NCBI RefSeq assembly: GCF_905171765.1 | Contig: NC_053391.1 | Coordinates: 692,531,035-692,595,034, forward strand | Origin: Bufo bufo | Lineage: Eukaryota; Chordata; Amphibia; Anura; Bufonidae | DNA: 64,000 nucleotides | Reading direction: 5' to 3' | Shown here: in pieces, positions 43,620 through 53,180 of the stretch | Layout of the letters: the number at the start of each line of letters is the position of its first letter | Position numbering within the stretch: the stretch's first letter is position 1 | The notes under the pieces: generated by a model | Database searches by the model: none | Seen by the model: the letters and a program-made list of their open reading frames with translations, nothing else | Told to the model about the DNA's origin: nothing | Program-made: the position numbers and the translations under genes

Positions 43620-46260
43620 AATCAGGGAATACCGGACCCCTGAGTGATTTCTGAACCCAAGACACTGAGTGATCAGTGAATACATGACACCTGTGCGAAT
43701 CGGGGAACACATGACACCAGAGCGATTCGGGGAATACATGACACCTGATCGATTCAGGGAATACCTGACCCTGAGCGATTCAGGGAATACCTGACACCTG
43801 AGCGATTGAGGCAATACCTGACACCAGAGCGATTCGGGGAATACATGACACCTGATCGATTCAGGGAATACCTGACCCTGAGCGATTCAGGGAATACATG
43901 ACACCTGAGCGATTCAGGGAATACCTGACACCTGAGCGATTCAGGGAATACCTGACACCTGAGCGATTCAGGGAATACCTGACACCTGAGCGATTCAGGG
44001 AATACCTGACACCTGAGCGATTCAGGGAATACCTGACACCTGAGCGATTCAGGTAATACATGACACCTGAGCGATTCAGGGAATACATGACACCTGAGCG
44101 ATTCAGGTAATACATGACACCTGAGCGATTCAGGGAATACATGACACCTGAGCGATTCAGGGAATACCTGACACCTGAGCGATTCAGGGAATACCTGACA
44201 CCTGAGCGATTCAGGGAATACCTGACACCTGAGCGATTCGGGGAATACATGACATCTGAGCGATTCAGGGAATACCTGACCCTTAGTGATTCAGGGAATA
44301 CCTGACACCTGAGCGATTCAGGTAATACATGACACCTGAGCGATTCAGGGAATACATGACACCTGAGCGATTCAGGGAATACCTGACACCTGAGCGATTC
44401 AGGGAATACCTGACACCTGAGCGATTCAGGGAATACATGACACCTGAGCGATTCAGGGAATACCTGACACCTGAGCGATTCAGGGAAGACATGACACCTG
44501 AGCGATTCAGGGAATACATGACACCTGAGCGATTCAGGGAATACCTGACACCTGAGCGATTCAGGGAATACCTGACACCTGAGCGATTCAGGGAATACCT
44601 GACACCTGAGCGATTCAGGGAATACCTGACACCTGAGCGATTCAGGGAATACATGACACCTGATCGATTCAGGGAATACATGACACCTGAGCGATTCAGG
44701 GAATACATGACACCTGATCGATTCAGGGAATACCTGACACCTGAGCGATTCAGGGAATACCTGACACCTGATCGATTCAGGGAATTCATGACACCTGAGC
44801 GATTCAGGGAATACCTGACACCTGAGCGATTCAGGGAATACATGACACCTGAGCGATTCAGGGAATACATGACACCTGAGCGATTCAGGGAAGACATGAC
44901 ACCTGAGCGATTCAGGGAATACATGACACCTGAGCGATTCAGGGAATACCTGACACCTGAGCGATTCAGGGAATACCTGACACCTGAGCGATTCAGGGAA
45001 TACCTGACACCTGAGCGATTCAGGGAATACCTGACACCTGAGCGATTCAGGGAATACATGACACCTGATCGATTCAGGGAATACATGACACCTGAGCGAT
45101 TCAGGGAATACATGACACCTGATCGATTCAGGGAATACCTGACACCTGAGCGATTCAGGGAATACCTGACACCTGATCGATTCAGGGAATACATGACACC
45201 TGAGCGATTCAGGGAATACATGACACCTGAGCGATTCAGGGAAGACATGACACCTGAGCGATTCAGGGAATACATGACACCTGAGCGATTCAGGGAATAC
45301 ATGACACCTGATCGATTCAGGGAATACATGACACCTGAGCGATTCAGGGAATACCTGACACCTGAGCGATTCAGGGAATACATGACACCTGAGCAATTCA
45401 GGGAATACCTGACACCTGAGCGATTCAGGGAATACATGACACCTGAGCGATTCAGGGAATACATGACACCTGAGCGATTCAGGGAATACATGACACCTGA
45501 GCGATTCAGGGAATACATGACACCTGAACGATTCAGGGAATACCTGACACCTGAGCGATTCAGGGAATACCTGACACCTGAGCGATTCAGGGAATACATG
45601 ACACCTGAGCGATTCAGGGAAGACATGACACCTGAGCGATTCAGGGAATACCTGACACCTGAGCGATTCAGGGAATACATGACACCTGAGCGATTCAGGG
45701 AATACATGACACCTGAGCGATTCAGGGAATACATGACACCTGAGCGATTCAGGGAAGACATGACACCTGAGCGATTCAGGGAATACATGACACCTGAGCG
45801 ATTCAGGGAATACCTGACACCTGAGCGATTCAGGAAATACATGACACCTGAGCGATTCAGGGAATACCTGACACCTGAGCGATTCAGGGAATACATGACA
45901 CCTAAATGAACCTGGAAAAGAAAAACACGTAACACTTGAGCGAATCAGGGAACACATGACACCTAAGAGAATCAGGAGAAATACACGTGACACCTGAGCG
46001 ATTCAGGGAATACATGACGCCAGAGTGTTACAGGAATTACATTGCACCTGAGCACCTCATGGAATAAAAGACACCAGAGCGATTCAGGAATTACATTGTA
46101 CATGAGCGATTCAGGGGATACGTGACAATTGAGCGACTTAGGGAATACATTGGCCTTGAGTGAAACAGGGAGTACATATACGCCTGAGCGATTCAGGGAA
46201 TACATGCCCCTGCGTGACCCCGGGAAACATGACATCTGAGCGATTCAGGGGATGCCTGCC
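43620..46260. repeat. 27-bp minisatellite, about 97 copies
   Basis: The unit is gagcgattcagggaatac, then atgacacct or ctgacacct. Edges (before 43860 and after 45910) are diverged and the centre is nearly uniform, as expected from unequal exchange. Variant units (gatcgattc; ggaagacatg) recur in order: the block after 'gaagac' at 44485 is repeated 405 bp later (15 units) at 44890, and a further 'gaagac' follows 351 bp later (13 units) at 45241. A period of nine codons keeps several frames open on both strands. Confidence 0.96.
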
Positions 46261-46520
46261 ACCTTGTGAATGGAATAACCAAGATACTAGGGCCGAACAG
46301 GGAAACATGCCACCTGCGTGACACCGTAAAATGCCAGACCTATGACAACACCAACACATGGGTAACAAGATCTTAAAAAAAAAACAACATTGATTTTTTT
46401 TTTTCTTTTTTCAGTCCAGCAGTGCGGGGGTTAAGGGCAGCAGCTGCCAGGCACACAACCAGCCGCCGACCTGCAGGGAATGGAGAAGCAGCGCCCGCCG
46501 CGGGGTCGGCTGACAGAGGT
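46261..46520. other. Non-coding flank of the LTR insertion
   Basis: A-run and T-run with a pyrimidine-AG (ttttttcag, near 46412) then GC-rich sequence. It continues on the other side of the LTR element at 51394. Confidence 0.4.
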
Positions 46521-46524
46521 CTAT

Positions 46525-47653
46525 TGTAGTGTCCCCACTAACTAATGCGTGGGCACTACACAAGGGTCAATTGGGGTGTGCGTGACTTCTCCTCACTAGG
46601 GACAGGAGTGTCATTTCTAACGGTGCATATTTTATGTAATGTATAAAGTATTGTTTGTATGCAATGTTTCGTCATCAGGCCTAGTCTTTGTAGTTAGACA
46701 TCCCATACACTAGAGGGAGATAGGGAGCCCCTAGTATAAATCTTCAGGCCCAGATAGAAGGAGGGTTTCAGAGTCAGGAGTCTGCAGAGACAAGTGGTAA
46801 GGCACCAGCTAGTGTTGAGCTGTGGGCCTTCTCCTGACATGCAGCTGGACAGTCCAGGCTGTTAGTTGTTACCAGGGGGCTAGTAGAGGGATCCTAGCCT
46901 ACCTGTGGATCAAGAGAGCCTTAGTTAGCTCTGAAGACGTCCCAGTGGCAGGATAGCACCTCCTGGGAGAAAAACAGCAGTTATCCTCCAGTCAATTCAG
47001 GACAATACCAGGTCAGATAAGTACCATGATGGACAGAGGTTATATAGAGTACAGCAAGTGCCGATATTGGAGAAAGAACCGATATACCAAGGATAAAAGC
47101 CAGCATTTAGGCATCCGGGCCTTGGCATCCAGCCAGCTAGAATAGCTGAAGGGGATAGAGCAGGGTTGCACTGTAAAGCAATCACCATTGTGTTCCTCCA
47201 AGTATCTTGCCTGTTTATTTCCTGCCGCCATCTGAAATCTACCCATTTGTGAAGTATTGTCTGAGGAACTGCATTACCATTATTTACCAACTGAACCGTA
47301 TGTACAAAGTTTAAACCGTGTTCTTCAAGTAAAAAGACGTTTGGTTTATCTACTGATTCCTCAATTCTTCCACCTGTCACTACACGGTGTGCCACCATCC
47401 AATTGGCACTGGCGTCACGTACCTTAAAGGGACCTTGCCCTAGGCACATAAAACACCTGCAACATCCAGGGCACCTCATCCAACACCAGGCCTGGTCCCT
47501 AAATACAGAGTGTGCCCCAGAGGACTTTTGTGCCAGCCTCTCCTTCACTGCTGTACGCCTGCCCAGGGTTTCCATATATAACTGTGAGTGACCCTCGCTT
47601 GCCATTGACCGTGACCTCACAATCGCATTACCCTGCAGGTCTGGCGTACCGCA
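46525..47653 (+). repeat. 5' LTR of the cold-shock element
   Basis: Starts TGTAGTGTCCCC, ends GGCGTACCGCA. TATAAA at 46735-46740 follows 'actagagggaga', the same core layout as in the gag-pol element's LTR. Near its 3' end 'ttggcactggcgtcacg' resembles the primer-binding site. Confidence 0.95.
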
Positions 47654-47658
47654 TAAAT

Positions 47659-47676
47659 TGGCGTCACGAACAGGAT
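47659..47676 (+). other. Primer-binding site, tRNA-Ser type
   Basis: TGGCGTCACGAACAGGAT lies 5 nt after the LTR. Its complement, including CCA, matches from memory the 3' end of a vertebrate tRNA-Ser(CGA) isodecoder. The gag-pol element has the same site with one change at 56853. Confidence 0.8.
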
Positions 47677-47844
47677 AACGGACATTCCTGCGCCATTGCG
47701 GATAAAAAACTGTGTGCTAAGAAATCGTCTTAAAGTGACCAAGCCCTAATTGTTTTATTGTAAATTACTGGGCCCAAAGGACTGTCCTAAGTAGCGGTGT
47801 GAAAATAGTGTTTTATGGACTGTTTGCTGCTTGTTTAAGCCACC

Positions 47845-47901
47845 GCTTGCTGTCAGTGAATAGACAGCGTTTTGCTAAAGATGGCCGCTGAGCTTGCTTG
47901 A
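47845..47901 (+). promoter_or_regulatory. Conserved leader stem-loop and 6-codon uORF
   Basis: A 42-nt block (47845-47886) is identical, apart from one loop base, to 57091-57132 of the gag-pol element. CTGTC and GACAG form a stem around AGTGAATR. It is followed by an upstream ATG in strong context (aaagATGG) encoding MAAELA. Candidate packaging or translation control signal shared by the two elements. Confidence 0.7.
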
Positions 47902-48013
47902 GTTTACTGCTGCGTCATCTTCATCCCGAATTGGCGGTAAAAGTTGGCGCCTTCTTGCTGAAAGGAGCGGGAAAAAGCTCAAAGTCGGCGCCGCCGCCTG
48001 TCTGGACATTTGC

Positions 48014-49486
48014 ATGTCTGCAGAAATGGACTCCGCCTCCCCCATATTGGAGTACCTGGGGGGCGGCCTCCCAGTGCAACGGGAGGATCTGTCTGAACTT
48101 ATTGGCGCCACCCTGTCGCTCTCGATAGAAGGATCGAGCATGTTGGAGAGTGAAGACTGCTCTGCTGAGATGTCTGCGCCTGATCTATTGAAAACGGATA
48201 TCGTTGGTGTCGAGCCAGAGGAGGCTCCACCGGCCTACTCTCCGGGACCGGAGAGACCCGCCTGCCCGCCACTGGGGAAAGAACCGGAGAATTATTATGA
48301 CTCCTGGAGAGACTTCTTTCAGCCTTCATTCAAGTGGTCAGCACTAATGGCAGAGGTCCGGGAGGCCGCTATAAAGAGGAATACTAAAACTAAAATATAC
48401 TATGAAGAACTGACCAAATCCATTCACGAACGTCACACTAATACCCAACCCCGCCTGGAAAGGAGAAAGGGGTTGGCTGTGTCCTTCGATAAGACCCGTG
48501 GCTACGGGTTCATACAAGACCACATTACTGGCAGAGACTTATACGTCAACCGGAGGTCTGTCAAGAGAGGTTACCTCCCTGAGGGCCTGCATAACCTCCG
48601 CGAGGGAGAGGAAGTGGAATTCACCCCTGCCGAGAGCCTGCGAGGCCCATATGCTACTGCCGTGACCCGTCCCAAGAAAGAACCGGAGGACTGGGAGGCA
48701 GATAAGGACTACTCTGGCTGCGAGTGCAAACCTGTGCACTCTCCAGAACCGGCCCATCACGCATTCCAGGAGCGGGGCTCTTTCATTGGTCCTAATGTAT
48801 TTTGGCAGCCAACTGTGTTAGAGAAATGGGTGAGTCCCTATCCATCCCCCGAGCTGCCTCGCCGGGAGAAAACCATCCAAGACATGGAGAATCTGAAAGG
48901 ACTCCGCGTTACCCTAGAGAATATCCGGAAGGGTAGGAGACCCGATGCGCCACCGGAACCTGCAGCGGCCGCGTCCGATGCATCCTACACTGTACCTGCG
49001 CCGGCGGCGACAGCAGAGGACAGCGATTCTGAGACCGAAAGCCTGGGTGACCAGATCGTCCGTCTGGAAGAGAAGTTGCGGGAGCTACGCAAGATGGCCA
49101 CCGCCAGGATCCAGACGCCGCCTAAGGAGGAAGAGGTAAGGGTGCCTGTCTCCACCCGTAGGCCACCTTCTGCTACCACCGCTCCGTCGGTGCCCCCAAG
49201 AAGGCCCTCTAACCCTGTGACTTGCTGTGCAGAGTCAGTCATTCCAAAGCCCACCGGACCGCTTGCGGCGGCGGTATCTAATACAGCACAGCCTACCATA
49301 ATCATGCCTGGACCGGTGCGGTCCCCAACTGTCCTTACCCCTAGGCCTATGGGGCCAATACCTATTAGGGGTCCCTTCATGCTGCAGCTGCCCCCTAACA
49401 CTGTAATGTGGGCACATCTGCCTGTGGAGGATTACTACAGGTCTTATTTGCCAGCAGAGCCGAGTTATTATGATGCGCCCTTGTGA
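48014..49486 (+). CDS. Cold-shock-domain protein encoded by an LTR element
   Basis: 490 residues from ATG 48014; a better-context ATG lies 12 nt later at 48026. An acidic N-terminus contains a PPAY motif (72-75). A basic helix-rich stretch (about 105-150) precedes a cold-shock domain at about 152-221: KGLAVSFD, RNP1-like RGYGFIQD (GYGFI at 163-167), RNP2-like DLYVN (175-179) and LREGEEVEFTPAES. A Cys-x-Cys and His cluster follows (about 236-249). Residues 336-365 form a probable coiled coil (IVRLEEKLRELRKM). The tail is Pro-rich. Cold-shock domains bind single-stranded nucleic acid, as in Y-box and Lin28 proteins; closest relative cannot be decided here. The uninterrupted frame suggests selection or very recent spread. 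The role, perhaps packaging or masking element RNA, is inference. Confidence 0.88.
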   Translation: MSAEMDSASPILEYLGGGLPVQREDLSELIGATLSLSIEGSSMLESEDCSAEMSAPDLLKTDIVGVEPEEAPPAYSPGPERPACPPLGKEPENYYDSWRDFFQPSFKWSALMAEVREAAIKRNTKTKIYYEELTKSIHERHTNTQPRLERRKGLAVSFDKTRGYGFIQDHITGRDLYVNRRSVKRGYLPEGLHNLREGEEVEFTPAESLRGPYATAVTRPKKEPEDWEADKDYSGCECKPVHSPEPAHHAFQERGSFIGPNVFWQPTVLEKWVSPYPSPELPRREKTIQDMENLKGLRVTLENIRKGRRPDAPPEPAAAASDASYTVPAPAATAEDSDSETESLGDQIVRLEEKLRELRKMATARIQTPPKEEEVRVPVSTRRPPSATTAPSVPPRRPSNPVTCCAESVIPKPTGPLAAAVSNTAQPTIIMPGPVRSPTVLTPRPMGPIPIRGPFMLQLPPNTVMWAHLPVEDYYRSYLPAEPSYYDAPL

Positions 49487-49852
49487 ATTAGCCTGCTAGG
49501 CCTTTGATTTGCTTTGCCAAGGGATTACTTTTGAAAATTTAACCCTTCCAGGACAGGAGTCCTTTGTTATGGTCCTTTGTTGCTGCTGCCAGTTTACACA
49601 CGGCTCAGTGGTAGTGGTCACCCACTGAAATAAGAATGTCAGCAAAGCCATGTTTGTTTCCAGGACCTCCTGCCTGCTTCTACTATCACACACCAAGTTG
49701 TGCCTGTTCCTTTGTTGCATCTTTTACCCTTAACCCCCTTTTCAGGTTGATCAGGGGTATTATAGCATTAGTTTTTATACCATTTGAAAGTGTGTACTAT
49801 CTTCCATGTGCTGTCATTTTTTTTGTTCAACGGAACTCCAAGGATACGTGCC
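49487..49852 (+). other. 3' non-coding segment unique to the cold-shock element
   Basis: No ORF of note and no clear match to the gag-pol element. It may be the captured gene's own 3' UTR or filler. Confidence 0.45.
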
Positions 49853-50262
49853 CAGAGATGGACTCCACTGTACGCGAGCCTCTGTGATTTATAAGAAAGG
49901 AACCTGGGTACGGACTCATATTTGTTCTTTGAGCCTCCAAGAACTTTTAAATTGTTTACATTGTTCTGCTGTTCTATTAAGGACAATTTGCACATATGGA
50001 CTATCCTGGTAATAATGTTACGCTGTGCCAGGTCAGCGCCCCTGTTCCCTCATATGATCCAGAGAGAAGAGAACGACGCCCCTTTTCACCGAAACTTGTT
50101 CCTAAGCCAGTGGATTGCCTGATTTATGCATGTAATGTGCTTCTGCAAATGTAGATGTGTTTTCCTGCTTTGCATTTTTGTCTCTTTTTCAGGTGCAGTA
50201 TCCAGCTGGGCAGGGCCCCTCCATGTTGCGCCGAGGTCGGGCAACGTTAAAGCGAGGTTGTA
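49853..50262 (+). other. 3' non-coding block shared with the gag-pol element
   Basis: It parallels 62590-62960. Shared strings include 'atggactcc' with 'acgcgagcc', 'ctgctgttctatta', 'atgttacgctgtgccaggtc' and 'gagaacgacgcccctt', then a pyrimidine tract with CAG/GT (AG at 50191-50192) before the LTR. The first part corresponds to the end of the pol coding region, showing descent from a gag-pol element. Confidence 0.85.
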
Positions 50263-51393
50263 TGTAGTGTCCCCACTAGCTAATGCGTGGGCACTACACA
50301 AGGGTCAATTGGGGTGTGCGTGACTTCTCCTCACTAGGGACAGGAGTGTCATTTCTAACGGTGCATATTTTATGTAATGTATAAAGTATTGTTTGTATGC
50401 AATGTTTCGTCATCAGGCCTAGTCTTTGTAGTTAGACATCCCATACACTAGAGGGAGATAGGGAGCCCCTAGTATAAATCTTCAGGCCCAGATAGAAGGA
50501 GGGGGTTTCAGAGTCAGGAGTCTGCAGAGACAAGTGGTAAGGCACCAGCTAGTGATAAGCTGTGGGCCTTCTCCTGACATGCAGCTGGACAGCCCAGGCT
50601 GTTAGTTGTAACCAGGGGGCTAGTAGAGGGATCCTAGCCTACCTGTGGATCAAGAGAGCCGTAGTTAGCTCTGAAGACGCCCCAGTAGCAGGATAGCACC
50701 TCCTGGGAGAAAAACAGCAGTTATCCTCCAGTCAATTCAGGACAATACCAGGTCAGATAAGTACCATGATGGACAGAGGTTATATAGAGTACAGCAAGTG
50801 CCGATATTGGAGAAAGAACCGATATACCAAGGATAAAAGCCAGCATTTAGGCATCCGGGCCTTGGCATCAAGCCAGCTAGAATAGCTGAAGGGGATAGAG
50901 CAGGGTTGCACTGTAAAGCAATCACCATTGTGTTCCTCCAAGTATCTTGCCTGTTTATTTCCTGCCGCCATCTGAAATCTACCCATTTGTGAAGTATTGT
51001 CTGAGGAACTGCATTACCATTATTTACCAACTGAACCGTATGTACAAAGTTTAAACCGTGTTCTTCAAGTAAAAAGACGTTTGGTTTATCTACTGATTCC
51101 TCAATTCTTCCACCTGTCACTACACGGTGTGCCACCGTCCAATTGGCACTGGCGTCACGTACCTTAAAGGGACCTTGCCCTAGGCACATAAAACACCTGC
51201 AACATCCAGGGCACCTCATCCAACACCAGGCCTGGTCCCTAAATACAGAGTGTGCCCCAGAGGACTTTTGTGCCAGCCTCTCCTTCACTGCTGTACGCCT
51301 GCCCAGAGTTTCCATATATAACTGTGAGTGACCCTCGCTTGCCATTGACCGTGACCTCACAATCGCATTACCCTGCAGGTCTGGCGTACCGCA
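50263..51393 (+). repeat. 3' LTR of the cold-shock element
   Basis: Matches 46525-47653 except for about 11 substitutions and a 2-bp insertion (gggggtttc near 50500). TATAAA at 50473-50478. Both LTRs keep the same 207-codon antisense open frame. Confidence 0.95.
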
Positions 51394-52095
51394 CTATGGC
51401 TGGCTGCGCTGCCAGCCCTGCTGCCCTCAGGCTCCCCGGAACCAGCCCGACACCCCACACTGACCCCCGGTGACAGGAACAGCCGGGGTGCGTGCGGTCG
51501 GTCCAAGGAACGGCCAGCTGATGAGGGCCCCCTCCTGGAGGTCAGGCGGTGGCCAGGGCCCGGACCGGCCAGCAAGGAGTCCCGAACAATGCCTGAGGCC
51601 ACCAGGCCGCATGGTGGAATCCCGTTCCCCGTCTGAGGGCCGCGGCGCTGGATGCCGCCCCTGTGACAGCCGAACCGCCACCTGACAGCGACGCCTGCGC
51701 CGGCGGTGCCCAGTACCTGAAGGGGGAGGCGACTGAAGATGCCGTGCGTGCCCTGCGACCAGAACCCCTGCGCGAGGGCCGGAAGCCTACCCCGGCTGCG
51801 GGGAGTATCCGGACAGGAGGTATACGAGGCAGGGGAAGAAGCGCCCGTAGCCGCCGGTAGGCCTCGTCCGCCTAGCAGTGCCGAAGCACCCACTTACCGA
51901 TGGCGCCGCGCTCTGGGACCCACGGGGACTCGAAACCAGAAGTGGCGTCACGGAAGGATACGAACCGGAAGTGGCGTCACAGATCAGCAGAGGTACAGAC
52001 CAAGCATGAAACGGGCGCCCTCCTGCTTGGACCGAGAGGTATAAATAGGGGAGGGAGCTCCGGTCCGCAATGCATGGGCACTGACCATATGTGTA
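51394..52095. other. GC-rich non-coding region
   Basis: It continues the flank that was split by the LTR element. The repeated phrase 'ggaagtggcgtcac' occurs near 51940 and 51970, and TATAAATAG lies at about 52041-52049 on the plus strand. Short open frames show no recognisable domain. It could be part of another LTR or the leader of the DIRS-like element. Confidence 0.4.
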
Positions 52096-52331
52096 TATAC
52101 ACTCACCTAAAGAATTATTAGTGCCCCCATACTAATACGGTGTTGGACCCCCTTTTGCCTTCAGAACTGCCTTAATTCTACGTGGCATTGATTCCACAAG
52201 GTGCTGATAGCATTCTTTAGAAATGTTGGCCCATATTGATAGGATAGCATCTTGCAGTTGATGGAGATTTGAGGGATGCACATCCAGGGCACGAAGCTCC
52301 CGTTCCACCACATCCCAAAGATGCTCTATTG

Positions 52332-53180
52332 CAGTGGTTCTCAACCTTTCTAAAGCCGTGACCCCTTAATACAGTTCCTCATGTTGTGGTGACCCCCAAC
52401 CATTACATTTTTTTCCTTGCTACGTCATAACTAATTTTGCAACTGTTATGATGACCCACCAAAAACACGCACAGACACCAATACACCAAATGTTAATTCA
52501 AATACACAAGTATTCATTCATAACCACAGAACTTTAGCATAAATACAAAATATTTGTAAACCAAATAAATAACTTTAAAATAAATAATAAACAACAAATA
52601 CCCCCTAAAAAATAAATCAGTGGTGCGCACAGTACCCCTCAAATAAATAACTCAGTGGTGCTCACAGTACCCCCCCCCCCCCCAAAAAAAATAAAAAATA
52701 AATAAGTGGTGCTCACGGTACCCCTCAAATAAATAAATCAGTGGTGCTTCAAGTCCCCCCCCAAATAAATAAATCAGAAGTGCTCAGGGTCCCCCAAATA
52801 AATAAATCAGCGGTGCTCAGGGTCCCCCAAATAAATAAATCAGCGGTGCTTCATGTCCCCCCAAATAAATTAAGCCTTGCTCAGCCAAATAATTAAAATA
52901 AAATTAGCCAGGCTCAATTAAATCATTGGTGGCAGTGGTGCTCAGCGGCGGTGTCATTAACGAAAAAACTCGGACCTCAGCAGACAGGCGGCCCGACTTA
53001 CCCGTCCAGACGTCAGGCTCCTTCAAGCACAGGCAGTGATAGGACATCACTTCCTGTACGCGAGGATAAGGGGCCGCTGCCGTTGTGCGGGCGACCCACA
53101 ATAGGAAGCCTCAGGCGACCCCCCGGAAAGGGCCGATCGACCCCGCAAAGGGGTCGCGACCCCTAGGTTGAGAACCGCTG
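52332..53180. mobile_element. Non-autonomous hAT, SPIN/Charlie-like ends
   Basis: CTCTATTG at 52324-52331 and 53181-53188 is a perfect 8-bp duplication. Ends CAGTGGTTCTCAACCT and, in complement, CAGCGGTTCTCAACCT, with 'gggtcgcgacccc' near the right end. These resemble SPIN/Charlie hAT termini. No transposase. Confidence 0.92.
52600..52880. repeat. ~35-40-bp tandem repeat inside the hAT insert
   Basis: Six or seven copies of 'aaataaatcagtggtgctca' with C-run spacers of variable length. Confidence 0.85.

Larger units (their letters stand above)
46525..51393 (+). mobile_element. Non-autonomous LTR retrotransposon carrying a cold-shock-domain gene
   Basis: Target duplication CTAT at 46521-46524 and 51394-51397; LTRs of 1,129 and 1,131 bp; primer-binding site at 47659; one 490-codon ORF; no gag, protease, RT or integrase. 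I count about 11 substitutions and one 2-bp indel between LTRs, roughly 1%. Leader and 3' non-coding segments match the gag-pol element at 56046-63757. I interpret it as a derivative in which gag-pol was replaced by a cellular-type RNA-binding gene, moved in trans by related gag-pol elements. Confidence 0.9.

Noticed and set aside
43861..45993. A 710-codon minus-strand frame and 526- and 550-codon companions
   Set aside because: They are translations of the 27-bp minisatellite; the nine-codon period keeps frames open on both strands, with no start context or non-repeat domain.
43620..46260. Possible CRISPR-like array
   Set aside because: Units are contiguous without spacers and the genome is eukaryotic.
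48014..49486. Ordinary host gene with intergenic LTRs on both sides
   Set aside because: The primer site directly follows the left LTR, both LTRs share the same orientation with one 4-bp duplication, and the leader and 3' block match a gag-pol element, so the gene is part of the retroelement.
51357..51893. Overlapping GC-rich frames near 51360-52040
   Set aside because: No recognisable domain; high GC makes chance frames likely.
52332..53180. SINE or tRNA-derived repeat
   Set aside because: 8-bp target duplication and CAG...CTG inverted ends make it a hAT; no A/B box seen.
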